64,000 bases of DNA from Undibacterium sp. (GTDB lineage Bacteria; Pseudomonadota; Gammaproteobacteria; Burkholderiales; Burkholderiaceae_D). The notes beneath the pieces are model-generated. The model was not told where the DNA came from, searched no databases, and was given only the letters and a program-made list of their open reading frames with translations. The stretch covers positions 1 to 64,000 of the forward strand of contig JAUSNO010000033.1 of assembly GCA_030645915.1 (NCBI GenBank), in the 5' to 3' direction. Both the position numbers and the translations under genes were made by a program. Below, piece by piece: positions 20,898 to 30,193 of the stretch; the first letter of the stretch is position 1, and every line of letters begins with the position of its first letter.

Positions 20898-23543
20898 ATG
20901 ATGCTGTTGCACCTTAGAGTTTTTTGTTTATTTTTGTTGACCATGTTTGGCCTGCTCGCCTGTGGCGGTGGAGGTAGCGTCGTGACTCCGCCATCGCTGG
21001 TGTTGTCGATCAGCGCAGTGACGCCGCTGAGTGCTTATCCCGGTGATACCTTGCAAGTGCAAGGCGTCGGTCTGGATCGGGTACAAAAAGCATTGCTGGG
21101 AGGGGTTGCCGCTAGTTTTACTTCTCAATCCAGCACGCAATTGAGTCTCGTGGTACCGGTTGGCGCTATTGCCGGGCTGGTTGAATTGCAGGCAGCCGGT
21201 GCGGTGGCGCAATCCATTGAGCGGGTGACTATTCTTAGTGCGCCGATGGTGATTGCGCTTGCGCCGGCAATCGCCAAACCCGGCGACAGCGTGATCATTT
21301 CTGGAAGTAATCTGGATCAGGTGCGTGAAGTTCGTCTCAATGACTTATTGCTTGGCTTGACGCAAAAGACGGCAACCCAGTTGAGTTTTACCATTCCCTC
21401 TGAAGCGCGAAGCGGTACCGTAAGCCTGTCTTATGGCAATAATGCAGTGTTGCGTGTGCCGACATCGCTGACGGTACAAACACCTGTCATCCTGCGCAGC
21501 TTTAGTCCCGCTGAAGGTCTGGTCGGTAGCACTGTCACCATAGACGGCGAAGGAATGGATCTGGTTGCGCAGGTGGTGTTCGGTACGCAGGGCGCTACGC
21601 CATTACAGCGCAGCGTTAATCGCCTGACGGTAGCCGTGCCGGTTGGTGCCGGCAGTGGCCCACTTGTTTTGGTTAAAAGTGATGCAGGGCGGATTGTTGG
21701 CAGCGACAATTTTAGTGTGATCCCGGCGATTCTTTTCACTGACTTGCAGCCCAGCACCGCTAGAGCTGGATTAACGGTCACTATCAACGGTCAAAATTTC
21801 TCTGAAGTGGCCGGTGTCACTGTCAATGGACAGCCGGTAAATTTACTGACGCGCAGCGAGACTGCATTGACTTTTGCCATGCCTGCCGGTGGCGGTGCGG
21901 TATTGTTAAAAGGACGACGCCAGGCGGATGTCGGCGCCGGTGTGTTAACCGAGCAGCCGCCCAAGGCTACGGTGAGCGTCAGTCGGGTCGAAGTGGTACA
22001 AACCTACCTGCAAGCACCTGGCGAGATATATCAGCGCCTGGTGCCAGGTAAATCTGCCTTGTTGCGCGTGTTAGTGGCGGGGTCGGAAGGCAGTGCCAGC
22101 CCAGTCGTGCAACTGACCGCGAGCTCAGATAATGTCGCGCTTGGCAGCGCGCAATTAACGGGGCCAGCTACCTTGTCTGCCACGCCGCAGGTGGGTGTGC
22201 TGGCGCACTCTTTTAACACCAAATTGCCGGCAAGCTGGTTACGCCAGAACCTGGTGCTGCTGATCGAGGTTGATCCGCAAAAACTCAGCAGCGATGGCGC
22301 CACTTATACGGCGCGACCAGTGGTGGGCAAGACAACTAATTTCAATCTGGTCCTGGTGCCCCTGAGTATTAGTGAAGGTAATGTAGAGGCCGTAGTGCCG
22401 GATTTGACCACGGTACGTACGCTGCTTGGAAAGGTATTGCCGATTCCTGAAGCGTCGATCAAGGTGTCTCAGCGCGCGACGTATCGGCTCACTTCCGTTA
22501 CCCAGGTCAAGACCGATGATGAATGGAGCAAAGCCTTGTCTGAGCTGGATGCACTGCGCGATGCGGAAGGTCAGGAAAAGCACTATTACGGTTTGGTGCC
22601 CGATGCGAATTTTCAGAGCGGAAACACGGGTCTCGGCTACGTGCCTAATTTTGCCACGAATGGGGATAACCGCAGCAGTATTGGCCTCGATGCGCGCCAA
22701 TCGTTTCATTTGAGAACCATGACGCATGAACTGGGCCATAACTTCGGACGCGACCACGCCCCTTGCGGTGGCGCTGGCTCGCCTGACGCGGCATTTCCGT
22801 ATGCCAATGGTGGATTGGGTTCTACCCTCATTTATGACAACGTCGCTGAGCTTATCGCCGTGGTCAGCAAGCCAAGTGACGTGATGGGCTATTGCAATGG
22901 CAGCTGGTTCTCTGACTACAATTACTATCATGTACAAAACTGGCTGGAAAGCTGGCTTTATCCGATGAGCCAACCGATGAAAATGTTTTCGACATCGGTT
23001 GAGCTGATGGAAATCGCTGGCGAGATAGATGCGCAAGGCGTGCGTTTCCAACCTGTTTTCGGTAGCTTCGGCCAGCCAAGCCATGCGCAAGGTGAGTACC
23101 AGCTACGCCTGCAATTAAGTGACGGCAGTCAGGTGCTGGAAGCTTTTTCTGCTGTCAAGGTAGCCGATTCTCAGGGCGCACGGTGGCACTTTAAATTGAA
23201 ATTGCACAGGCCTGCTCTAGAAATTACCCGCATGGAGGTACTCAAGGCAGGGCAGGTCTTGCCGATCAGCCAGGCTAAACTGACTGCCGCAGCACAAAGG
23301 ACCGGTGATCCAGGCCCAAGTTTGCTCTGGCAAGAGAGCGGTGATCAATTGCAGCTGAGCTGGAACGACAGTCGCTATCGCTATCTCAGCGTCAGCCATG
23401 TAGGCAACACCACCACGTTGCTGGCGCGTCAGTTGCAAGGAGGTAAAGCGCAATTGTCCATCGCCAGTTTGTCTGGCGGGGGAGAATGGCAGCTGGTGTT
23501 GAGCGATGGCTTGAATACGCGGCTGATGCGGGTGAAGCGCTGA
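20898..23543 (+). CDS. IPT/TIG-domain lipoprotein with metzincin protease domain
   Basis: This 881-residue protein is predicted to be a surface lipoprotein. The signal ends in the lipobox LLAC, followed by GGGG. Four consecutive IPT/TIG Ig-like domains span about residues 32-345 (each with a GDxVxxxGxNL-type opening). A beta-rich region follows. The zinc site HELGHNFGRDH is near residue 613 and fits the metzincin HExxHxxGxxH pattern. VMGYC about 55 residues later would be the Met-turn. A C-terminal region of about 180 residues is unassigned. It resembles M66/reprolysin-type enzymes, but the subfamily is uncertain. Likely an extracellular protease. Confidence 0.8.
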   Translation: MMLLHLRVFCLFLLTMFGLLACGGGGSVVTPPSLVLSISAVTPLSAYPGDTLQVQGVGLDRVQKALLGGVAASFTSQSSTQLSLVVPVGAIAGLVELQAAGAVAQSIERVTILSAPMVIALAPAIAKPGDSVIISGSNLDQVREVRLNDLLLGLTQKTATQLSFTIPSEARSGTVSLSYGNNAVLRVPTSLTVQTPVILRSFSPAEGLVGSTVTIDGEGMDLVAQVVFGTQGATPLQRSVNRLTVAVPVGAGSGPLVLVKSDAGRIVGSDNFSVIPAILFTDLQPSTARAGLTVTINGQNFSEVAGVTVNGQPVNLLTRSETALTFAMPAGGGAVLLKGRRQADVGAGVLTEQPPKATVSVSRVEVVQTYLQAPGEIYQRLVPGKSALLRVLVAGSEGSASPVVQLTASSDNVALGSAQLTGPATLSATPQVGVLAHSFNTKLPASWLRQNLVLLIEVDPQKLSSDGATYTARPVVGKTTNFNLVLVPLSISEGNVEAVVPDLTTVRTLLGKVLPIPEASIKVSQRATYRLTSVTQVKTDDEWSKALSELDALRDAEGQEKHYYGLVPDANFQSGNTGLGYVPNFATNGDNRSSIGLDARQSFHLRTMTHELGHNFGRDHAPCGGAGSPDAAFPYANGGLGSTLIYDNVAELIAVVSKPSDVMGYCNGSWFSDYNYYHVQNWLESWLYPMSQPMKMFSTSVELMEIAGEIDAQGVRFQPVFGSFGQPSHAQGEYQLRLQLSDGSQVLEAFSAVKVADSQGARWHFKLKLHRPALEITRMEVLKAGQVLPISQAKLTAAAQRTGDPGPSLLWQESGDQLQLSWNDSRYRYLSVSHVGNTTTLLARQLQGGKAQLSIASLSGGGEWQLVLSDGLNTRLMRVKR

Positions 23544-23570
23544 CGGTGTGCGGTAAAATCCCCGGCAAGC

Positions 23571-24812
23571 TTACTGCACGACACCGCTGCGATCGACCCT
23601 GACAATGCGCGAGCTCGTCGCCGGATTGAGACCGCCGGTGGACTTGACATTGACTGCAGCCTCGCCCGCCCCGGTAACCTTTACCGAGGCATGGGCCAGG
23701 ATCAATGAACTGGCATGCAGATCACCCGACCCGCCCAGCATGGCCGTCAGATTTTTGGCGCTGCCGTCGAGTGTGGTGCTGCCAGGTCCGTTCAGGACGA
23801 GATCGATTTGTTCTGCCGATGCCAATCTGGCATCGAGATCGCCAGAACCGGAGAGCTCGGCCTTCAGGCTGCTGCTGATGGTCTTGAATGACATGTTGGC
23901 TGAGCCAAAATTCTTGATCACCGCGCTGCCAACCTGGAGTGTTGAGGCATCCAGATCGCCGGAGCCGTTTGCCGTGACGATGAGTTGCCTGACTTCGCCT
24001 GCCAGCCGCATTTCACCCGAAGAATTCAGCGTGAAATTGGCCTGATCTGCTTGCAATCGATCGACAAACAAATCGCCGGAGCCGGATAATTCTGCAGTCA
24101 GGGACTTGATGACGCCATTCAGCGTGGCGCTACCTGATCCGTTCACATTGAGCGTTGCACGATCCAATTGCAAGCCATCCGCTTCCAGGTCGCCGCTACC
24201 GTTGATGTTAGCTTCCAGGCTTTGGGTAATACCGTTGACATGTACATTGCCTGAGCCATTTTGTTCCAGTGTGAATGTGGTCGCATGCAATTGCGCCAGA
24301 TCCAAGTTGCCGCTGCCATGGGCTTTGACTTTTGCTTCGCCGACTGTGCCGCTCGCTTGAATGTCACCAGATCCGTCGAGGGAGAGCAGTAGCTTATCGC
24401 CGTGCAATTGACTGAGCCTCATATCACCGCTGCCCGAGTTACTAATTTTGTTGATTGCCGGCGCGGTGATTTTAATTGTGACGGGCGCGTGGTTCCAGGA
24501 AAAACGTATTGCGCCTTTTCTCTTGTTACGCAGCAGTAAAGTATTGCCTTCGACGATGGTCTCCACTTCAGCCAACAAATTATCGTCGCCCGTTATTTCT
24601 ACCCGGGAGGCGCCCTCGGCGGTCACCACGACATTAAAGGGGGTGACATTGCTGACGGAGTCAAAGGCACTGACGGTGCGCACTTCGGTAGCGGTTTTGC
24701 CGCTGCCTTTAAGCTCGTGCTGGTTGACGCTTACTTCGCATCCGCCCAGCACAATAAGGGCGGCAAATAAAGCCGCAAATGAAACGGAAACTTGTCCTGA
24801 TGGTCTGATCAT
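23571..24812 (-). CDS. Repeat-expanded head-GIN (DUF2807) lipoprotein
   Basis: This 413-residue lipoprotein (lipobox VLGGC, Cys25) belongs to the head-GIN/DUF2807 family, predicted to form a beta-solenoid on the cell surface or in the periplasm. Family members are usually about 200-250 residues; this one is much longer. From residue 127 to about 380 it consists of 13 repeats starting GSGD/GSGN or close variants. Their lengths alternate strictly 20, 19, 20, 19 and so on, giving a 39-residue double unit. A fourteenth partial unit (GAGEAAVN) follows. No enzyme motif is seen. It converges with the metzincin lipoprotein gene 27 bases away. Function unknown. Confidence 0.82.
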   Translation of the reverse strand: MIRPSGQVSVSFAALFAALIVLGGCEVSVNQHELKGSGKTATEVRTVSAFDSVSNVTPFNVVVTAEGASRVEITGDDNLLAEVETIVEGNTLLLRNKRKGAIRFSWNHAPVTIKITAPAINKISNSGSGDMRLSQLHGDKLLLSLDGSGDIQASGTVGEAKVKAHGSGNLDLAQLHATTFTLEQNGSGNVHVNGITQSLEANINGSGDLEADGLQLDRATLNVNGSGSATLNGVIKSLTAELSGSGDLFVDRLQADQANFTLNSSGEMRLAGEVRQLIVTANGSGDLDASTLQVGSAVIKNFGSANMSFKTISSSLKAELSGSGDLDARLASAEQIDLVLNGPGSTTLDGSAKNLTAMLGGSGDLHASSLILAHASVKVTGAGEAAVNVKSTGGLNPATSSRIVRVDRSGVVQ

Positions 24813-25064
24813 GGCTGCCTCTGCGTGAGCGATTTTTGTTAATTTGTTTTTAATTTACAGCAAAGCCGTAGACTAAACCAGATCAGAAAAAAATAGTCCA
24901 ACAGAGCGACAGAAGGTAAAAAACAAGGAATCAGCCGCATAAATACGGGGTAAAGCAGTCGGGGTAAACTAAAATACCATGCTCACCTGAATTTATAATG
25001 CGAATAAAAAAGGATCAGCAATTCTCATATCAAAAAATGAAAAATATTGACGACGTATTTTTTG

Positions 25065-25187
25065 TTTCTTTCGTGCTCTTTTTCGTGCTTTTCGTGTTCA
25101 AGGTTTTGATTTGTTTGTCGGCACTTTAAAAGACAATAGCTTTTGGGACACGAAAGGCACGAACAAAGCCGAAAAGCACGAAAGAAT
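25065..25187. repeat. Inverted array of CACGAA motifs
   Basis: The left arm 25065-25099 has repeated TTCGTG motifs (TTTCTTTCGTGCT, TTTTCGTGC, TTTTCGTGTTC). The right arm 25147-25187 has the complement (GACACGAAAGGCACGAA, AAAGCACGAAAGAA). Together they can form a long imperfect hairpin of about 120 bases upstream of the mutarotase gene. Confidence 0.6.
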
Positions 25188-25198
25188 GAAGCGTTAAT

Positions 25199-25258
25199 TT
25201 CTGAAGTGAGAATTTCTGAAATGAGAATTACTGAAATGAGAATTACTGAAAAAGGATC
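25199..25258 (+). repeat. 15-bp tandem repeat, four units
   Basis: Units TTCTGAAGTGAGAAT, TTCTGAAATGAGAAT, TACTGAAATGAGAAT and TACTGAAAAAGGATC follow each other without gaps. The fourth, diverged unit supplies the AAAGGA ribosome site of the gene starting at 25263. Confidence 0.85.
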
Positions 25259-25262
25259 ACGT

Positions 25263-26093
25263 ATGGACAGCGTTTTACTCAAGACCATGGACGGCGCCAC
25301 CGCCAGTATCACCACGCATGGTGCGCACCTCTGTTCCTGGATACCTGCTGGCGGCAAAGAGCAACTATTCCTGAGTAAAACCTCAGAGCTGCGCGAAGGC
25401 GTGCCGATCCGCGGTGGCGTGCCGGTGATTTTTCCGCAGTTTTCCGGCCTCGGGTGTTTGCCAAAACACGGTTTTGCGCGCACCGCGATCTGGCGTTTGG
25501 TCCGATCCGGCCAGCTCGCAACGGGTGCGGCGCAAGCCGTTTTTGAGCTACAGGAAAACATCGCCAGTTTGCAGCTATGGCCGCAGGTGTTCAAGGCAGA
25601 ACTGGTGGTGACGATTGCCGGCGATACCCTGCAAATCGATCTGGCGGTCGTGAATAATGGCGACACCGCATTCAGCTTTACCTGCGCCTTGCACACCTAT
25701 TGCGCGGTCGAGCAGATTGCCGATGTGCAGCTGCATGGGCTGGCGGGTTTGCGCTATCGCGATATGGTGAGCAATACCAATGACAATCTTGAAAGCAACG
25801 ACAGCCTGTTGATTTGCGGTGAGGTCGACAGGATTTATGCCGATCTGCCAGCGCCGGTGGAACTGCGTCAGCCGCATCAGACAACCATCATCAGCCAGAC
25901 CGGTTTTGTCGATGCCGTGATATGGAACCCCGGCGCGGAAAAAGGCGCTACCCTGGCCGATCTGGAAGCTGGCGGTTACCAGCGCATGGTGTGCGTCGAG
26001 GCGGCTGCCATCTTGCGCCCGATCCAGCTGGCTGCCGGATTGTCGTGGACGGGTTCGCAGACCTTGCGCGTACTGCCTGCGCTCGATGCGTAG
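25263..26093 (+). CDS. D-hexose-6-phosphate mutarotase (YeaD-like)
   Basis: A 276-residue cytoplasmic enzyme of the aldose 1-epimerase-like fold that interconverts alpha and beta hexose 6-phosphates. The family pattern is clear: THGAHLCSWIP near the N-terminus, RGGVPVIFPQFS, PKHGFARTAIW, the TCALHTYCAV stretch with the catalytic His region, and the C-terminal RMVCVEAAAI with the general-base Glu. The ATG at 25263 is chosen because AAAGGA lies seven bases upstream. An open frame runs back to 25143, but that part translates only repeat DNA. It appears to be a single-gene unit. Confidence 0.88.
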   Translation: MDSVLLKTMDGATASITTHGAHLCSWIPAGGKEQLFLSKTSELREGVPIRGGVPVIFPQFSGLGCLPKHGFARTAIWRLVRSGQLATGAAQAVFELQENIASLQLWPQVFKAELVVTIAGDTLQIDLAVVNNGDTAFSFTCALHTYCAVEQIADVQLHGLAGLRYRDMVSNTNDNLESNDSLLICGEVDRIYADLPAPVELRQPHQTTIISQTGFVDAVIWNPGAEKGATLADLEAGGYQRMVCVEAAAILRPIQLAAGLSWTGSQTLRVLPALDA

Positions 26094-26197
26094 CGGCGTC
26101 GTTTAATCATTATTTAAATATACTCCCTTAAATATTTATAAAATAATGCCAATCTCGCACGTTAATCGTGCATATTGAAAATATACCTGGGAGGAGT

Positions 26198-26224
26198 ATG
26201 TTATTTCTCCTCTTGTCACCTTAG
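26198..26224 (+). CDS. Possible 8-residue leader ORF (MLFLLLSP)
   Basis: ATG at 26198 follows GGGAGGAG (26189-26196) and runs eight codons to TAG at 26222. Its stop overlaps the TTAGGAAAA ribosome region of the M16 gene that starts 11 bases later. Half the codons are Leu. The spacing of the strong Shine-Dalgarno to this ATG is short, so translation is uncertain. It could act as a coupling leader. Confidence 0.3.
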   Translation: MLFLLLSP

Positions 26225-26234
26225 GAAAACCCCT

Positions 26235-29000
26235 ATGCAAGTCACCGTACCTGCTGCGCTTCAGACAGCTCAGGCCTCTCGTATTGTTCCGCGCCTTTGT
26301 GGTCAGCTAATGCTGGGGGCGGCATTGCTGTCCGGTGTCCAGGTGGCGTGGGCGGAAGCCTTGCCCCAGGGCGTGACGCAGATCACCCACGTCGAAGGCA
26401 TCACCGAATATCGCCTGCAAAACGGCCTGAAGGTATTGCTGATGCCCGATGCGTCCAAGCCTACCGTCACGGTCAATGTGACTTACCTGGTCGGCTCGCG
26501 GCATGAAAATTATGGCGAAACCGGCATGGCCCATTTGCTCGAACACCTGATGTTCAAAGGCACGCCAAAGAACCCCAGGATCACCGAGCAATTCAATCAG
26601 CGCGGCATGCGCATGAACGGCACCACCTCGCTCGACCGCACCAATTATTACGAACTGTTTCAGGCCAGCGACGACAATCTGCAATGGGCGCTGGCGATGG
26701 AAGCGGACCGCATGGTCAATTCCCATATCGCGCAAAAAGATCTCGATTCCGAGATGACGGTGGTGCGCAACGAGTACGAGAGCGGCGAAAACTCACCCGG
26801 TGGCGTCTTGATGAAACGCCTGCAAAGCGTGGCCTACGACTGGCACAATTATGGCCACTCCACCATCGGCAACCGCAGCGATATCGAGAACGTCAGGATC
26901 GCCAACCTGCAGGCGTTTTATCGCACCTACTATCAACCGGACAATGCGGTATTGCTGGTGGCCGGCAAGTTCGACCAGGGCCAGACTCTGGGCTGGATCG
27001 CCAGTTCGTTTGGCATGATCGCCAAGCCTGCGCGCAGCCTGCCCAGCTTCTGGACTGCCGAACCAAGCCAGGACGGCGAGCGCAGTGTTGTGGTGCGGCG
27101 CAAGGGCGATGTGCAGCTCGTCATGATGGCGTACAAGGTGCCCGCCGCGCTGCATCCTGACCGGGAAGCCATCGATTTTGCCGGCAGCATTCTGGCCGGT
27201 GCGCCACACGGTCGCCTGCACAAGCAATTGGTAGAAACCGGCAAAGTGGTGCAGGTATTTTCTACCGGTGTGGGCAGCGTGGCCAGCGGCTTGAAAATTA
27301 TCGGCGCCGTGGTGAAGAAGGGCGAATCAGTCGACGTGGCAAAAGACATACTGGTCGCGGGGATAGATGATTTCAAAAAAAATCCGCCGACCAAAGAAGA
27401 GATAGACAGAGTCAAGCGCGAGAGCGCCAACACCTACGAAAAAATCCTCAACAATCACGAGGCGCTAGGTGTCGGCATGTCGGAATACATCGCCATGGGT
27501 GACTGGCGCTATTTCTTCAAGGACAGGGACGATACTGGCCTGGTGACTTCAGAACAGGTCAACGCTGCCGCCAGGCGCTACCTGGTGCGCGACAACCGTA
27601 CGGTAGGCATGTTCATTCCGGAAGATGCACCGCAACGCGCCGACATCCCCGTTGCGCCAAGCATGGCCGAAGCGATGAAGGACTTCATCGCCAAGGAGAC
27701 CACCCTGAGCGCCGAGGTGTTTGACCCAAGCCCTGCCAATCTCGACCGGCGTACCCAGCGCAGCACGATAGGCGGTCTGCAGCTTGCCCTGCTGCCGAAG
27801 AAGACGCGCGGCGAAACGGTCAACGTCGCGCTGAACCTGCACTGGGGCGATGAGAAGACGCTCTTCGGCAAAAAACATCTGGCTTCTTTTGCCGGCAATT
27901 TACTCGCCACCGGCACCAGCAAATTTTCACGCGCGCAGCTGACGGACGAATTTTCCAAATTGAAAATCAGCGGCGGCCTGTATTCGTTCCAGACTACCAG
28001 GACCAATTTGCCCGCAGCGCTGGCGCTGATCGCACATGTGGTGCGGGAAGCCAATTTCCCCGAAGCTGAATTCAGGCAAGGCCGCGAGCGTGCGCTGGTC
28101 GCGCTGGAAGGGCGCCGCAACGAACCGGCTAGCGTCGCCAATAGCGCGCTGGCGCAGCATTTTAACCGCTATCCCAAGGGCGATTTCCGCGCCGCAGAAA
28201 GCCTTGACGAGAGCCTGGCCAGCATCAAGGCCCTGAAACTCGACGACATCAAGGCCTACCACCAGCAGTTTTACGGCGCCTCAAAAGGTGAGTTGTCGAT
28301 CGTCGGAGATTTTGATGTCGACAGCACCCGGCAGGCCATAGAAAAAGCCTTTTCCAGCTGGCGCAGCGCCATGCCCTATGCGCGCCTGGTGAGCCACAGA
28401 GAAATGATTCCGGCCATCCGCCAGCGCTTTAATACACCCGATAAAGAGAACGGCTATTACATCAGTCGCATGAATCTGGTGTTGCGTGAAGACGATGACG
28501 ATTTCCCCGCCTTGCGTATGGCCAATTACATTTTCGGCGGCGGTGCCGGATTGAATTCGCGCCTGATGGAAAGGCTGCGCCAGAAAGATGGCTTATCGTA
28601 TGGCGGCAGCTCCAGCCTGTCGGCCGGCGAGATTGATCCGGACGGCAGTTTCGGCATCAGCGCGATAGCCGCACCCCACAATCTCGCCAAGCTGGAAGCA
28701 GCGATCAGCGAAGAATTGCAACGCGCATGCAAAGACGGCTTCACCGCAGAAGAACTGGCGCGCGCCAAATCGGGTTTGCTGCAGCAAAGGCTGCAAGGCA
28801 GAACTACCGATGGCAGCGTGGCGGGCGGTTGGAACGTCAATCTGTATCTCGCACGCAGCTGGGCATGGACGCAGGTAATGGACGATAAATTGAACGCCTT
28901 GACGCTGGCACAGGTCAATGCAGCGTTCAGGAAATACATCGATCCGGACCAGATGAGCGTGTTTATCGCCGGCGACGAGACGAAGATGAAGGCCGATTAA
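26235..29000 (+). CDS. Two-domain M16 zinc peptidase (insulinase/pitrilysin family)
   Basis: This is a 921-residue exported metalloprotease. The ATG at 26235 is preceded by TTAGGAAAA and opens a signal peptide ending near VQVAWAEA. The inverted zinc motif HLLEH lies at about residues 100-104 (GMAHLLEHLMFKGT). The downstream Glu is in VVRNEYESGENSP near 178. A second M16 half without a zinc motif follows (ENGYYISRMNLVLRE, GGGAGLNSRLMERLRQKDGLSY), giving the clam-shell chamber in one chain. It probably degrades peptides in the periplasm. It differs in layout from the split M16 pair at 58-61 kb. Confidence 0.92.
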   Translation: MQVTVPAALQTAQASRIVPRLCGQLMLGAALLSGVQVAWAEALPQGVTQITHVEGITEYRLQNGLKVLLMPDASKPTVTVNVTYLVGSRHENYGETGMAHLLEHLMFKGTPKNPRITEQFNQRGMRMNGTTSLDRTNYYELFQASDDNLQWALAMEADRMVNSHIAQKDLDSEMTVVRNEYESGENSPGGVLMKRLQSVAYDWHNYGHSTIGNRSDIENVRIANLQAFYRTYYQPDNAVLLVAGKFDQGQTLGWIASSFGMIAKPARSLPSFWTAEPSQDGERSVVVRRKGDVQLVMMAYKVPAALHPDREAIDFAGSILAGAPHGRLHKQLVETGKVVQVFSTGVGSVASGLKIIGAVVKKGESVDVAKDILVAGIDDFKKNPPTKEEIDRVKRESANTYEKILNNHEALGVGMSEYIAMGDWRYFFKDRDDTGLVTSEQVNAAARRYLVRDNRTVGMFIPEDAPQRADIPVAPSMAEAMKDFIAKETTLSAEVFDPSPANLDRRTQRSTIGGLQLALLPKKTRGETVNVALNLHWGDEKTLFGKKHLASFAGNLLATGTSKFSRAQLTDEFSKLKISGGLYSFQTTRTNLPAALALIAHVVREANFPEAEFRQGRERALVALEGRRNEPASVANSALAQHFNRYPKGDFRAAESLDESLASIKALKLDDIKAYHQQFYGASKGELSIVGDFDVDSTRQAIEKAFSSWRSAMPYARLVSHREMIPAIRQRFNTPDKENGYYISRMNLVLREDDDDFPALRMANYIFGGGAGLNSRLMERLRQKDGLSYGGSSSLSAGEIDPDGSFGISAIAAPHNLAKLEAAISEELQRACKDGFTAEELARAKSGLLQQRLQGRTTDGSVAGGWNVNLYLARSWAWTQVMDDKLNALTLAQVNAAFRKYIDPDQMSVFIAGDETKMKAD

Positions 29001-29179
29001 AATTAGTTTTTCTTGAGATGCGCGGGGCTGATGTCTTCCGTAGCCAATTTGTATTTTTATGTGTGACTGCAGCATTGAGTGTTATTTCTTAACGTAGTCG
29101 ACCAGTGGGTCGATGCGATCCTGCATGACAGCAAGGGTATAAGCGATAGATATTCGGCTGATTTTTTTGGAATTATTTT

Positions 29180-30193
29180 ATGCAATCGGATCAATTATCT
29201 TATGGCTCGGATTTATCTGGCCTGATATGCGGCTATGTGTTTGAGCGCAATCAGGCCGGGCAGGCCATACACACCAAGGAAGCCTTGCAGTGGCTGCAAA
29301 TGGATCAGCATGACGATTCGTTCATCTGGCTGCATTTCAATTTGTCCAATGTGTCGGCCGAAAAATGGTTGCATGAACACCTGGATTTACCCGACGAATT
29401 CTACGAAACCCTGCATGAAGGTTCGCGTTCCACCCGTATCGAGCACGCTGATCACAGCCTGATTGCGGTCGTTAATGATGTGTTGCATGATTTTGCGTTT
29501 GAAGCTTCCGATATTGCCACCTTGTGGCTCAATGTCACCAGCAACATCATGATCAGCGCACGCCGCAAGCCCTTGCAATCGGTCGATCGCCTGCGCAATG
29601 CGGTGAACCACGGCGAGGCGTTTCATTCGCCGACAGAATTGCTCACGCATCTGCTGCGCGATCAGGCCGATGTGCTGATCGGCATCGTGCGCAATACGAT
29701 CAAAAAAGTGGACGATATCGAAGACCATCTGCTGGCCGACCGGCTCAATCACAAGCGCGCCAATCTGGGCGAGCTGCGCCGTGTGCTGGTGCGTCTGCAA
29801 CGACTGCTGGCACCAGAACCGGCCGCGCTGTTTCGCCTGCTGCACAGCCCGCCGGTCTGGGTAGCCGAGAGCGACGTGCAGGAGCTGCGCCAGTCGACCG
29901 AAGAGTTTGCCGTGGTGCTGAGCGACATGGCCTCGCTGCAGGAGCGCATCAAGTTGCTGCAGGAAGAAATCGCCGCCAGCGTCAACGAACAAAACAACCG
30001 TTCGCTGTTCGTGTTAACCATCGTCACCGTGTTGGCCTTGCCGATCAATATCATCGCCGGTTTGCTGGGCATGAATGTCGGCGGCATCCCGCTGGCGCAG
30101 CACGAATACGGTTTCTGGATAGTCGCGGCAATCGTGGCTACCTTCACCGTGATCGCAGGATGGTTACTATTGACGAAAAACACCAGGGACTAA
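29180..30193 (+). CDS. zntB: ZntB-like CorA-family metal transporter
   Basis: A 337-residue inner-membrane transporter of the CorA/ZntB family. A large cytoplasmic N-terminal domain (from CGYVFERN and SFIWLHFNLSN) is followed by a long helix and two C-terminal membrane helices. The loop between them carries the signature GMNVGGIP (in IIAGLLGMNVGGIPLAQHEY), the form typical of ZntB zinc transporters. The C-terminus is LLTKNTRD. The start has TTGGAAT upstream. The stop at 30191 lies immediately before the SirB2-like gene, whose ribosome site is inside the end of this gene. Confidence 0.88.
   Translation: MQSDQLSYGSDLSGLICGYVFERNQAGQAIHTKEALQWLQMDQHDDSFIWLHFNLSNVSAEKWLHEHLDLPDEFYETLHEGSRSTRIEHADHSLIAVVNDVLHDFAFEASDIATLWLNVTSNIMISARRKPLQSVDRLRNAVNHGEAFHSPTELLTHLLRDQADVLIGIVRNTIKKVDDIEDHLLADRLNHKRANLGELRRVLVRLQRLLAPEPAALFRLLHSPPVWVAESDVQELRQSTEEFAVVLSDMASLQERIKLLQEEIAASVNEQNNRSLFVLTIVTVLALPINIIAGLLGMNVGGIPLAQHEYGFWIVAAIVATFTVIAGWLLLTKNTRD

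Larger units (their letters stand above)
24813..25262. other. Gap with CACGAA palindrome and 15-bp tandem repeats
   Basis: 450 bases without a gene. The left part must hold the minus-strand promoter of the head-GIN gene. Two repeat structures at 25065-25187 and 25199-25258 fill the right part (separate entries). Confidence 0.7.

Noticed and set aside
26101-26234. Riboswitch upstream of the M16 gene
   Set aside because: Only small hairpins (for example 26157-26171) are present; they fit no known riboswitch class by eye.
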